Origin: Rhizobium sp. 32-5/1
Lineage (GTDB): Bacteria > Pseudomonadota > Alphaproteobacteria > Rhizobiales > Rhizobiaceae
Direction: 5' to 3'
DNA: 64,000 nucleotides
NCBI RefSeq assembly: GCF_029537235.1
Contig: NZ_CP120638.1
Coordinates: 1,240,001 to 1,304,000 of the forward strand
The notes below the pieces were generated by a model. The model had not been told where the DNA came from, did no database searches, and was given only the letters and a program-made list of their open reading frames with translations. A program made the translations under genes and the position numbers. Below are positions 56,646 to 64,000 of this stretch, piece by piece (position 1 is the stretch's first letter; each line of letters opens with the position of its first letter).

Positions 56646-57550
56646 GACCTCTTCAGTTTGGGGTCGAGCGCATCGCGCAGCCCGTCGCCCATCAGGTTGA
56701 TTGCCAGAACGGTGATGAGGATGGCGAGGCCGGGGAAGGTCACGACCCACCATGCGCGCTGGATGAATTCGCGGGCTTCGGCCAGCATCGTGCCCCATTC
56801 CGGCGTCGGCGGCTGGGCGCCCATGCCGAGGAAGCCGAGGGCTGCCGCGTCAAGGATCGCCGCCGAGAAGGCGAGCGTTGCCTGAACGATCAGCGGCGCC
56901 AGGCAGTTCGGCAAGATGGTGAGGAACATGATGCGCGTGGTACCGGCACCGGCCACCTTCGAGGCGATCACATAATCCTTGGTGCGTTCCGTCATGACCG
57001 CAGCGCGCGTCAGCCGCACGAAATGTGGCAGGTTGACCAGCGAAATGGCAATCATCGCGTTCAGGAGACCCGGCCCCAGGACCGCGACGAGCACGAGCGC
57101 CAGAAGCAGTGATGGAAAGGCGAGGATGATATCCATGACGCGCATGATGATCGTATCGGTGCGGCCCCGGAAATAACCGGCAACCAGGCCGACCATCACA
57201 CCGGACAAGACCGAGAGACTGACGACCACAAGGCCGATGAACAGCGAAAAGCGCGCGCCATAGATCAGCCGCGTCAGGATATCGCGTCCGACCGGGTCTG
57301 TTCCGAGCAGATAGGCGAACTGCCCGCCTTCCGCCCATGACGGCGGTAGCAGCAAGGCTTCGCGGTTCTGGATGCTCGGCGAGTGCGGCGAAACGAGCGG
57401 CGCGAAAACGGCCAGAAGGAGGATAATCGTGAAAACAACAAGGCCGATCACCGCGCCCTTGTTGCGCGAGAAATAGAACCAGAACTCGCCCAGCCCGGAC
57501 GGCGGTGCAGTACCCGACGGCGGGGCGGCGTTTGTATCGACAACAGCCAT
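56642..57550 (-). CDS. dppC: Dipeptide ABC transporter permease DppC
   Basis: 302 residues with about six helices and a long N-terminal hydrophilic region. [36 protein letters not shown] and the EAA loop [41 protein letters not shown] are the DppC signature. Forms the membrane pore with DppB. 10 nt downstream of dppB. Confidence 0.92.
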   Translation of the reverse strand: MAVVDTNAAPPSGTAPPSGLGEFWFYFSRNKGAVIGLVVFTIILLLAVFAPLVSPHSPSIQNREALLLPPSWAEGGQFAYLLGTDPVGRDILTRLIYGARFSLFIGLVVVSLSVLSGVMVGLVAGYFRGRTDTIIMRVMDIILAFPSLLLALVLVAVLGPGLLNAMIAISLVNLPHFVRLTRAAVMTERTKDYVIASKVAGAGTTRIMFLTILPNCLAPLIVQATLAFSAAILDAAALGFLGMGAQPPTPEWGTMLAEAREFIQRAWWVVTFPGLAILITVLAINLMGDGLRDALDPKLKRS

Positions 57551-57559
57551 ATCAGCCTC

Positions 57560-58564
57560 CTAATGCCGGATTCGGGGGTTGATGAAGCCGTAGAGCACAT
57601 CAACAATGAGATTGACGATCATGATCACGCCAGCGATCAGCATCAGCCCGCCCTGGACGACGGCGTAGTCGCGCTTGAAAACCGAATCGACCATCCATTT
57701 GCCGATGCCCGGCCAGGAGAAGATGGTTTCCGTCAAAATCGCGCCGGCGAGCAGCACGCCGATCTGCAGGCCGATCGTCGTAACAACGGGGATCAGCGCA
57801 TTGCGGAGCGCATGCACGCCGATGACCCGGAATGGCGAAAGCCCCTTGGAGCGCGCCGTGCGCACATAATCCTCGCCCAGCACTTCGAGCATGGCCGAAC
57901 GGGTCTGGCGGGCGATGACCGCGAGCGGGATCGTCGCCAGCACGATCGTGGGCAGGATCAGATAGGTGACCGCCGACTTGAAGGCGCCGGCCTGGCCGGA
58001 GAGCAGGCTGTCGATCAGCATGAACCCTGTCACCGGCGGGAAGAAGTACATGAACGAGATACGGCCCGAAACAGGCGTCCAGCCAAGGTAGCCGGAAAAG
58101 AAGATGATCAGCAGCAGCCCCCACCAGAAGATCGGCATGGAATAACCGACGAGCGCCGTGCCCATCACCGTCTGGTCGAGCCAGGTTCCGCGCTTTACCG
58201 CGGCGAGAACGCCAGCCGGGACGCCAAGAGCCACCGCCAGCAGGATGGCACAGAGCGAAAGCTCCACGGTCGCGGGAAACAGCGTCAGGAAATCGTCGAG
58301 CACCGGCCGCTTGCTGATGATGGAGCTACCGAAGTCGCCCTGCAGCAAATTGATGAGGTAGTCGAAATACTGGATGTACATCGGCCGATCAAAACCAAGC
58401 TCGGCCATGATCTGTGCATGGCGTTCCGGCGACATCACGCGTTCGCCCGCAAGCAGCATCACGGGATCGCCGGGCAGCAGGCGGATGAAGGAGAACGCAA
58501 TGATGGAAACACCGATGAAAGTGGGAATAAGGACGGCCAGCCGTCCCAAAATAAAGCGCAACAT
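57560..58564 (-). CDS. dppB: Dipeptide ABC transporter permease DppB
   Basis: 334 residues: MLRFILGRLAVLIPTFIGVS (first helix), FSFIRLLPGDPVMLLAG, then the periplasmic and helical segments, and the EAA-like loop RQTRSAMLEVLGEDYVRTAR..GLSPFRVIGVHALRNALIPV. Complete DppB. First permease downstream of dppA, separated by a stem-loop at 58643-58674. Confidence 0.92.
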   Translation of the reverse strand: MLRFILGRLAVLIPTFIGVSIIAFSFIRLLPGDPVMLLAGERVMSPERHAQIMAELGFDRPMYIQYFDYLINLLQGDFGSSIISKRPVLDDFLTLFPATVELSLCAILLAVALGVPAGVLAAVKRGTWLDQTVMGTALVGYSMPIFWWGLLLIIFFSGYLGWTPVSGRISFMYFFPPVTGFMLIDSLLSGQAGAFKSAVTYLILPTIVLATIPLAVIARQTRSAMLEVLGEDYVRTARSKGLSPFRVIGVHALRNALIPVVTTIGLQIGVLLAGAILTETIFSWPGIGKWMVDSVFKRDYAVVQGGLMLIAGVIMIVNLIVDVLYGFINPRIRH

Positions 58565-58642
58565 GAGCGTTTAGTCCGTTGGTGGGAGCGAATGATAGTG
58601 TCAGGAATTTGCCGCTGCATATTCCGGTATCATGCTCGAAAA

Positions 58643-58674
58643 CCGGCGGCTCGAAAGTGATTTCGAGCCGCCGG
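58643..58674 (-). terminator. Hairpin between dppA and dppB
   Basis: Perfect 14-bp arms CCGGCGGCTCGAAA / TTTCGAGCCGCCGG with GTGA loop, followed by TTTT on the minus strand. Lies 37 nt past dppA. Such intergenic stem-loops are typical in operons that make more binding protein than permease, by partial termination or by protecting dppA mRNA. Confidence 0.75.
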
Positions 58675-58710
58675 ACACAGCCGCGAGGCGGCATACGATC
58701 GATTGTGTCG

Positions 58711-60306
58711 TTACTCGGCGATGTCAACGCCTTCGAAGACGAAGTCGCCAAGCGGGGATTGAACGAAGCCGGAAACCTTCTTGCTCATCGGCACGACGGC
58801 CAGCGAGTGATCCAGCGTATTCCAAGGAGCTTCTCTCTTGAAGACGATCTGCGCCTGCTCATAAAGCTTCGTGCGCTCGGCAACATCAGGCGTTTCCTTG
58901 GCCTTCGTTACGAGGTCGTCAAACTCCTTGTTGCACCATTGTGCGCGGTTGTTGCCGCCCACGGCATCGCAGCCGAGCAGGGTGTCAAGGAAGTTGTCCG
59001 GATCACCATTGTCACCCGTCCAGCCGAGGATGGCCGCGCCGTCGCGGTCCTTGGCGGAGGAGAGCTTCAGGTACTCGGCCCATTCGTAGGAGACGATTTC
59101 GACTTCGACGCCGATCTTGGCAAGGTCTGCCTGCATCAGCTCAGCTGCACGGCGCGCATTCAGCATGTACGGACGCGCGACGGGCATGGCCCAGATCTTC
59201 ATCTTGAGACCGGAAACGCCGGCATCTTCGAGCATCTTCTTGGCTGCATCCGGATCGAACTTGTCGTCCTCGACGGCATCATTGTACGACCACATTGTCG
59301 GCGGGATCGGGTTCTTGGCAACCTGTGCTGCACCCTGGAAGACGGCGTCGACGATGGCCTGACGGTTGATGGCCATGTTGATGGCCTTGCGGACCTCGAC
59401 CTTATCGAACGGCGGAACGAGAGTGTTGTAGGCGAGATAGGCGACGTTCAGGCCGGCCTGCTCGGAGATGGTGAGATTCGGATCCTTCTTCAGTTCCTCG
59501 ACGTCGGCCGCGTTCGGATAGGACATCAGGTGGCATTCGCCGGCCTTCAGCTTCTGCGCGCGGATGGCGGCATCGGTGGTGATCGCGAAGACGAGATCAT
59601 CGATCGGCTGCTTGCCGCCCCAGTAATCAGGGTTGGCCTTGTAGCGGATCGCAGCGTCCGTCTGGTAGGCGACGAAGGAGAACGGACCGGTGCCGAGCGG
59701 CTGCTGGTTCATCAGTTCCATCTTGCCGTCAGCCTGAAGCTTGTCGGCATATTCCTTGGACACGATGGAGATGAAGGGCATGCCGAGGTTGGCAAGCAGC
59801 GGCGCTTCCGGGCGCTTCAGCTTGATCTTGACCGTGAGATCATCGACCTTCTCAATGCTCTCGATGACATCGGGCAGGCCCATGCCGGAGAAGTATTCCC
59901 ATGACGCACCGGGAACGTACTTGTTCCAGGCGTTGTCTTCCTTGTACTGGCGCTCGAAGGAGAAGATCACGTCGTCGGCATTCATCTCACGCGACGGCGT
60001 GAAGTATTCGGTCGTCTGGAACTTTACGCCCGGGCGCAGCTTGAATGTATATTCCTTGCCATCGGCGGAGATTTCCCAGCTTTCTGCCAGCGCCGGCTCG
60101 ATTTCCGTCGTGCCGCGCTTGAATTCGACCAGCCGGTTGTAGACCGTATGGGCGGCTGCGTCGAAAGTCTGACCGCCCGTATAAAGGCCGGGATCGAAGC
60201 CTTCCGGCGATGCTTCCGAGCAGTAAACGAAGGTCTTTGACCATGCAGACCCGGCCATCAGCGTGGCAATCGCGGTAGCTGCAAGGAGAGTGGTGAGCTT
60301 TTTCAT
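58711..60306 (-). CDS. dppA: Dipeptide ABC transporter substrate-binding protein DppA
   Basis: 531 residues from ATG 60306. Signal peptide MKKLTTLLAATAIATLMAGS-AWS, then FVYCSEASPEGFDPGLYTGG, a cluster C (SBP_bac_5, PF00496) periplasmic fold with LAESWEISADGKEYTFKLRP, QPLGTGPFSFVAYQTD, NMAINRQAIVDAVFQGAAQV and WPDG-like end blocks. Family members bind di- or tripeptides, haem or 5-aminolevulinate. The longer frame to 60339 is upstream of the signal peptide and rejected. Confidence 0.92.
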   Translation of the reverse strand: MKKLTTLLAATAIATLMAGSAWSKTFVYCSEASPEGFDPGLYTGGQTFDAAAHTVYNRLVEFKRGTTEIEPALAESWEISADGKEYTFKLRPGVKFQTTEYFTPSREMNADDVIFSFERQYKEDNAWNKYVPGASWEYFSGMGLPDVIESIEKVDDLTVKIKLKRPEAPLLANLGMPFISIVSKEYADKLQADGKMELMNQQPLGTGPFSFVAYQTDAAIRYKANPDYWGGKQPIDDLVFAITTDAAIRAQKLKAGECHLMSYPNAADVEELKKDPNLTISEQAGLNVAYLAYNTLVPPFDKVEVRKAINMAINRQAIVDAVFQGAAQVAKNPIPPTMWSYNDAVEDDKFDPDAAKKMLEDAGVSGLKMKIWAMPVARPYMLNARRAAELMQADLAKIGVEVEIVSYEWAEYLKLSSAKDRDGAAILGWTGDNGDPDNFLDTLLGCDAVGGNNRAQWCNKEFDDLVTKAKETPDVAERTKLYEQAQIVFKREAPWNTLDHSLAVVPMSKKVSGFVQSPLGDFVFEGVDIAE

Positions 60307-60798
60307 GAGCTTGCTTCCCAGTTTTGTTCTTGTTCTCATATTTTTTGATGCAGGACGCCGTTGCCTCCCGTCAAGACCGGATGGAACGACATTTAACCCT
60401 TCAATGCAATAAGCGTCTTGGAAAATTTGTCCAATTGGAAAATTCTTCCAGATTTTACGGGATACCGCTATCCACGAGTTTACGGTAAATCACCAAATGC
60501 ACCAATACGAATCACTTTTCCATACCTACGAAAAGTCAATCCTGAGGTGCACCGATAGCAAAGATCGAGCGCAGATGCGATAAGCATCCGGCGGGGCGGG
60601 GAGGACTGTTCTGTTTTCGGTGACCAGGCGGGGAACCTGAAAGCACAGTGAGGCAGTTCTCCCTCTCGCCGGCACCCCAGCACGATGGCAGCACACCGCT
60701 AAAACTCCCCAAGTATAATCTTTAAGTTCTCGAAACAGTTGCTTATGGCGATTCACACGCTAAACTGGTCTTTGCGGAACTAGGGGGACGGCCGCACC
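60307..60798. other. dppA-luxR intergenic region
   Basis: No gene recognised; a minus-strand frame of 67 codons at 60480-60683 is not convincing. Contains two copies of TTGGAAAATT 17 nt apart (60418 and 60435) upstream of dppA, with CCAATTGG between. These could be an operator, unproven. Confidence 0.4.
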
Positions 60799-61509
60799 GT
60801 GGCAACTCTTCTGAAGAACCATCGGCGATACGACATCTTCAACGATTTGGAGAAAGCTCTCAATCGCGTTGATTTTTTCCGCATATTTCACACTATGGCC
60901 CTCCGCTTCGGGTTCGATCACTTCGGTATCCTGCAACTTGGAAATGAAAACGACGCCTGCATGTTGTCGAATCGCTTGACGTTGCATGATCTGCCGTCCG
61001 GCCTTGCCGAAGAATACGACAAGCGGCATCGTTTTGGTGATTCTGTCGTCTACAAGAGCCTGCATGCCTCCACCATCCCTTCCGTCTGGAAGGCAGATGA
61101 CCCACATTTGGGCAATGGCAGCAACCTTCTTGCACAACTGGGTTTCGATCTTTTGCTTTGTGTGCCGGTGAACGGCATCAACGGCGCGCGCTATGCTATT
61201 CTCTTTCTTGGTGACAGCGAGGATATCGAGCGCAGGGAACATTTCGAACTGTGTTATGACGCCATTGCCGCCTTTGATTACTTCTATAGGCTGGTGCTTT
61301 CCAATAAAGCAGGGATGGGATTGACGCCGCGTGAAACGGAAATCCTGCGGTGGATTTCTCACGGAAAAACGGCAAGCGAAATCGCCCTGATCGTTTCCGT
61401 GTCGGAGCACACCGTCAATTCCCACACAGCAACGATCTTGAAGAAACTGGACGTCGTCAACCGGACACAGATGGTGGCAAAGGCAATTCGAGAGCAAATT
61501 ATACAGTAA
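60799..61509 (+). CDS. LuxR-family regulator with autoinducer-binding-like domain
   Basis: 236 residues from a GTG at 60799. The N-terminal 160 residues are an autoinducer-binding-like fold (DIFNDLEKALNRVDFFRIFH, FGFDHFGILQLG, DLLLCVPVNGINGARYAILF). The C-terminal 65 residues are the LuxR helix-turn-helix GLTPRETEILRWISHGKTAS..IALIVSVSEHTVNSHTATIL. No luxI-type synthase is in the window, so it is an orphan (solo) receptor or senses another ligand. The ligand residues of true AHL receptors cannot be confirmed by eye. Confidence 0.85.
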   Translation: MATLLKNHRRYDIFNDLEKALNRVDFFRIFHTMALRFGFDHFGILQLGNENDACMLSNRLTLHDLPSGLAEEYDKRHRFGDSVVYKSLHASTIPSVWKADDPHLGNGSNLLAQLGFDLLLCVPVNGINGARYAILFLGDSEDIERREHFELCYDAIAAFDYFYRLVLSNKAGMGLTPRETEILRWISHGKTASEIALIVSVSEHTVNSHTATILKKLDVVNRTQMVAKAIREQIIQ

Positions 61510-61562
61510 TATGAAGATGTTTGGTACTTGAATGGCCGTCACTCGGCACTGGTCGCGTTGCC

Positions 61563-61608
61563 TTCAGCATGCTGAAGAATTCCTAAGGACGACCAGAACC
61601 AGGTTCTG
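61563..61608. promoter_or_regulatory. Two perfect palindromes upstream of the response regulator at 61668
   Basis: TTCAGCATGCTGAA (61563-61576) and CAGAACCAGGTTCTG (61594-61608), 18 nt apart. They lie 53-106 nt after the LuxR-type gene stop and 60-105 nt before the response regulator start. They may be operators, for example for the neighbouring LuxR protein, or a transcript-end structure; no T-run follows. Confidence 0.4.
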
Positions 61609-61667
61609 ACATCAAAAAAGCATACCAATCCGTTTCTACGCACCCTCAAGAAAACGTCAGAGCCACC

Positions 61668-62057
61668 ATGACACAGATAATTCACATATTACTTGTTGAT
61701 GATGACCCGGCGGAGAACGTAATCCTGCGTGCGTTGATGAAGAAGGTCACGAGCGCCTCGATAGAACTGCACTATTGCGAAACAATCGACGGTGCACTCG
61801 ACTTCATTCGCGCGGGTAATCCCGTCAACATGGTGCTGATGGATAACCGGCTGCAGCCGCAGGCAGATTTCAGAGAGACGGTGCCGGCCATGCGCCAGCA
61901 AGGCTTCATCGGACCGATCGGCGTGATCTCGTCATCGCTTGCCGATCCGTATTTCCAAAAATTCGAGGAATACGGCGCCGATTTCCGCATCGACAAATCA
62001 GAACTCGATCCAACGGCAATCGAGTTTATTCTGCGCGAATATGTAAGCAAGAACTGA
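61668..62057 (+). CDS. Single-domain response regulator
   Basis: 129 residues, receiver fold: HILLVDDDPAENVILRALMK with DDD acids, phospho-Asp in MVLMDNRLQPQADFRE, Ser/Thr in GVISSSLADP and Lys in FRIDKSELD. The loop after the Asp (NRLQPQ) differs from the usual MP.MDG. No output domain. Not in an operon; 158 nt after the LuxR-type gene. Confidence 0.8.
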   Translation: MTQIIHILLVDDDPAENVILRALMKKVTSASIELHYCETIDGALDFIRAGNPVNMVLMDNRLQPQADFRETVPAMRQQGFIGPIGVISSSLADPYFQKFEEYGADFRIDKSELDPTAIEFILREYVSKN

Positions 62058-62113
62058 CGATACTTGACACCATGGAAGATCCGGCATCCGGCCGCTCTCC
62101 CAAAGACGGTCCG

Positions 62114-62599
62114 TTAAGCGGCCGTCTGTGCTGCCGGTGAGGAAACCTTTAGCGGACGCCGTGTCTCTTCAAGCCCGAGCAGGAAGTTGATCTGTGGGCG
62201 GGCCTTGACGAGGTCATCGATCGAATACTGCTGCAGCACTTCGAAAAACGCATTGAGCGCCTTGCGCAGCGCAGCGTTCAGGCCGCAGCTATCAACGAGC
62301 GGGCAATCGATTTCGCCAGCCTCGAAGCATTCCGCCATGGCAAAGCTGTCCTCGGTGACCTTGACGATATCGAACAGGCTGATCTCGGACGCAGGCTTGG
62401 GCAGGCGCACCCCGCCATTGCGGCCACGCACCGTCTCGACCAGTCCAGCCTTGTTCAGGGGCTGGAGAATCTTGAACAGAAACAGTTCGGATACGCCATA
62501 GGCTTTCGCGATTTCCGGGATGCGGCTGAGATGCCCGTCATTGGCCGCACAATACATGAGCATGCGGACTGCGTAGTTCGTTTGCTTCGTCAGGCGCAT
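62114..62599 (-). CDS. rirA: Iron-responsive Rrf2-family regulator RirA
   Basis: 161 residues from ATG 62599 (a GTG one codon upstream is possible). An Rrf2 winged helix (MRLTKQTNYAVRMLMYCAAN, IAKAYGVSELFLFKILQPLN, VRGRNGGVRLPKPASEISL) and three Fe-S cysteines at 91, 99 and 105 in CFEAGEIDCPLVDSC, the spacing of RirA. RirA represses iron-uptake genes when its cluster is loaded. The ICE operator at 62655-62671 implies control of rirA by Irr, as is known in Agrobacterium. Divergent from the iron transporter protein at 62784. Confidence 0.93.
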   Translation of the reverse strand: MRLTKQTNYAVRMLMYCAANDGHLSRIPEIAKAYGVSELFLFKILQPLNKAGLVETVRGRNGGVRLPKPASEISLFDIVKVTEDSFAMAECFEAGEIDCPLVDSCGLNAALRKALNAFFEVLQQYSIDDLVKARPQINFLLGLEETRRPLKVSSPAAQTAA

Positions 62600-62654
62600 C
62601 ACTTACTCCGGGAGATTCGAAACTGCACTCCACCTCATATAAGGCGGAACGTAG

Positions 62655-62671
62655 TTTGGAACAATTCCAAA
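62655..62671. promoter_or_regulatory. ICE motif (Irr-binding site) between rirA and the iron transporter
   Basis: TTTGGAACAATTCCAAA, a perfect 7-3-7 inverted repeat that fits the published rhizobial ICE consensus TTTRGAAYNRTTCYAAA at every position. 56 nt upstream of rirA and about 113 nt upstream of the binding-protein gene. Confidence 0.8.
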
Positions 62672-62783
62672 AAGCAGAAAATCATTTTGACGTGAACTTG
62701 ATCAGCTTCGCGCTTGACTGTCCAGTCCGGCTTCTGCAAAAGGTGAGCGCATTAGTTAAGTTAAATACACCAAGGAGGACACC

Positions 62784-63827
62784 ATGCCATTCAAGACGAT
62801 GATGCTTTCCGCGCTGACCGTGACGACGGCGCTGACGGCCTTCAGCGCACAGGCGCTGGCCGACGGTGAGGTCAATATCTATTCCTATCGCCAGCCGGAA
62901 CTGATCCAGCCGCTGCTCGACGCCTTTACCAAGGAAACCGGCATTGCCACCAATGTTCTCTTCCTCGACAAGGGGCTGGTTGAGCGTATCCAGGCAGAGG
63001 GCGCCAATTCGCCGGCCGACGTCATTCTCACCGTCGATATCAGCCGCCTGACGGAAGCCAAGGATGCCGGCGTCACGCAGGCCGTCAGCGACGAAGCCAT
63101 CAACAAGGACATCCCGGCCCAGTATCGCGATCCTGAAGGTAACTGGTTCGGCCTGACGACGCGCGGCCGCGTGGTCTATGCCTCGAAGGACCGCGTTTCC
63201 CAGACGGAAATCACCTATGAGGAACTCGCCGATCCGAAGTGGAAGGGCAAGATCTGCACCCGTGACGGACAGCATTCCTACAATGTCGGCCTTTTTGCCT
63301 CGATGATCGCCCATCACGGCGAAGCCGAAACCGAAAAGTGGTTGACGGGCCTGAAGAACAACCTCGCCCGCAAGCCTGATGGCGGCGACCGCGACCAGGC
63401 AAAGGCGATCTTCGCCGGCGAATGCGATATCGCGCTCGGTAACAGCTATTATGTCGGCCTGATGATGACCAACGAAAAGGAGCCGGAACAGAAGGAATGG
63501 GCCGGCGCCATCAAGGTCATGTTCCCGAATGCCGGCGACCGTGGCACCCATGTCAACATTTCCGGCATGGCGCTCGCCAAGAACGCACCGAACAAGGACA
63601 ATGCCATCAAGCTGATGGAATTCCTGTCGGAAGGCGAAGCCCAGAAGATCTATGCCGAGCAGGTGTTCGAATATCCGGTCAAGCCGGGTGAAGAACCGTC
63701 CGCCATCGTCAAGTCCTTCGGCCCGATCAAGGCGGACCCGCTGCCGCTTTCCGACATTGCCGCAAACCGCAAGAAGGCTTCGGAACTGGTCGACAAGGTC
63801 GGCTACAACGACGGCGCTGAAATGTAA
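62784..63827 (+). CDS. fbpA: Fe(III) ABC transporter substrate-binding protein
   Basis: 347 residues. Signal peptide about MPFKTMMLSALTVTTALTAF-SAQALA, then DGEVNIYSYRQPELIQPLLD, TNVLFLDKGLVERIQAEGAN, LADPKWKGKICTRDGQHSYN and ALGNSYYVGLMM, the FbpA/AfuA/SfuA family of periplasmic ferric-binding proteins. The two adjacent Tyr (SYY) and the HSYN tyrosine are candidates for Fe(III) ligands. Divergent from rirA; no permease or ATPase genes follow within the window. ATG at 62784 with AGGAGGACACC ribosome site. Confidence 0.92.
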   Translation: MPFKTMMLSALTVTTALTAFSAQALADGEVNIYSYRQPELIQPLLDAFTKETGIATNVLFLDKGLVERIQAEGANSPADVILTVDISRLTEAKDAGVTQAVSDEAINKDIPAQYRDPEGNWFGLTTRGRVVYASKDRVSQTEITYEELADPKWKGKICTRDGQHSYNVGLFASMIAHHGEAETEKWLTGLKNNLARKPDGGDRDQAKAIFAGECDIALGNSYYVGLMMTNEKEPEQKEWAGAIKVMFPNAGDRGTHVNISGMALAKNAPNKDNAIKLMEFLSEGEAQKIYAEQVFEYPVKPGEEPSAIVKSFGPIKADPLPLSDIAANRKKASELVDKVGYNDGAEM

Positions 63828-63848
63828 TCGTCCGAAACATAAACATGG

Positions 63849-63881
63849 AAAAGGCAGCCCTCTTCCGAGCGGCTGCCTTTT
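63849..63881 (+). terminator. Terminator after the iron-binding protein gene
   Basis: AAAAGGCAGCC (63849-63859) and GGCTGCCTTTT (63871-63881), 11-nt loop, extended by T. A-run on the other side makes it work also for the convergent protease gene. Confidence 0.85.
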
Positions 63882-63900
63882 TCATGACCGGTAATGACGG

Positions 63901-64000
63901 TTACTGCGGCTGCTGCTTTGCCTTGAGTGCACCCGCATAGTCGAGAATATCCCGCTTACGTTCCGGCGTGCCTGGATGGGTCGATAGCATGCTGGTGCCC
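63901..64000 (-). CDS. M48-family metalloprotease, C-terminal end cut by window edge
   Basis: The reverse strand reads GTSMLSTHPGTPERKRDIL, DYAGALKAKQQPQ and a stop at 63901-63903. 'STHP.TPER' is the typical C-terminal signature of M48 (HtpX/YfgC/Ste24-like) zinc peptidases, in which LSTHP.T..R follows the active-site region. The HEXXH site lies outside the window. Convergent with the iron transporter protein. Confidence 0.75.
   Translation of the reverse strand, partial: GTSMLSTHPGTPERKRDILDYAGALKAKQQPQ

Noticed and set aside
57383..59904. Long plus-strand open frames opposite dppB, dppC and dppA
   Set aside because: Low-complexity Arg/Gly/Asp sequences without motifs; the minus strand encodes the Dpp operon.
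62680..62720. Possible RirA IRO box (TGA-N9-TCA) near the ferric-binding protein gene
   Set aside because: Spacing is not 9 nt in any nearby TGA/TCA pair; the ICE motif is a better match.

Overview
The window looks like a chromosomal segment of a Rhizobiaceae-type alphaproteobacterium (Rhizobium/Agrobacterium group). The base composition is GC-rich. It carries lineage markers of that group: RirA with three Fe-S cysteines, a PhyR/NepR general-stress switch, an Irr-type operator (ICE motif), and families such as DUF6074, DUF1328, DUF3309, TIGR02587 and TIGR02588. Species assignment cannot be made from sequence reading alone.

Layout. 1-12.3 kb is core metabolism: a patatin / acetoacetate decarboxylase / 3-hydroxybutyrate dehydrogenase operon, MAPEG and LtrA membrane proteins, guaB, a Tat-type metallo-beta-lactamase-fold hydrolase, a DHA2-type MFS pump, and rlmE overlapping ppx. 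tRNA-Gln(CTG) sits at 12552-12625. A near-perfect 20-nt copy of its 3' end recurs at 23141-23160, so 12606-23160 reads as a tRNA-anchored genomic island. The island holds a decayed tyrosine-integrase N-terminus, a vapBC pair, and a sulfonate- or xenobiotic-type module (ABC transporter, flavin monooxygenase, flavin reductase, FAD/NAD(P)-binding protein, ruined acyl-CoA dehydrogenase). 23.2-25.1 kb is further decayed accessory DNA. 25.2-34.2 kb has small enzymes, a 1114-residue hybrid kinase, glgX and glgA.

34.3-51 kb is the most distinctive part. Small membrane, periplasmic and DUF proteins cluster around PhyR and NepR, and at least ten promoters match the EcfG consensus GGAAC-N16/17-CGTT on both strands. 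They precede DUF2934, a Thr/Pro-rich membrane protein, BON-TIGR02587-TIGR02588, DUF1328, a second NepR-like protein, a PRC-barrel protein, DUF3309 plus a glycine-zipper lipoprotein, and an AI-2E-family transporter, among others. A REC-HisKA_2 kinase, of the type that feeds PhyR in this class, lies 3 kb away. No ecfG sigma gene is in the window.

51-64 kb has a RidA protein, a two-component pair, a cytochrome b561/PepSY pair, the dppABCDF peptide transporter, an orphan LuxR-type regulator, a single-domain response regulator, rirA with an ICE operator, an Fe(III) ABC transporter binding protein, and the end of an M48 protease.

Quality warning. About fifteen reading frames, including conserved housekeeping-type genes (ppx, dppD, adc), are broken by one-base indels. 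Almost all are single-base losses within short homopolymers. This pattern fits uncorrected homopolymer-length errors better than real gene decay. These genes are listed as 'pseudogene' because the frame is broken as given, with the likely intact product described.
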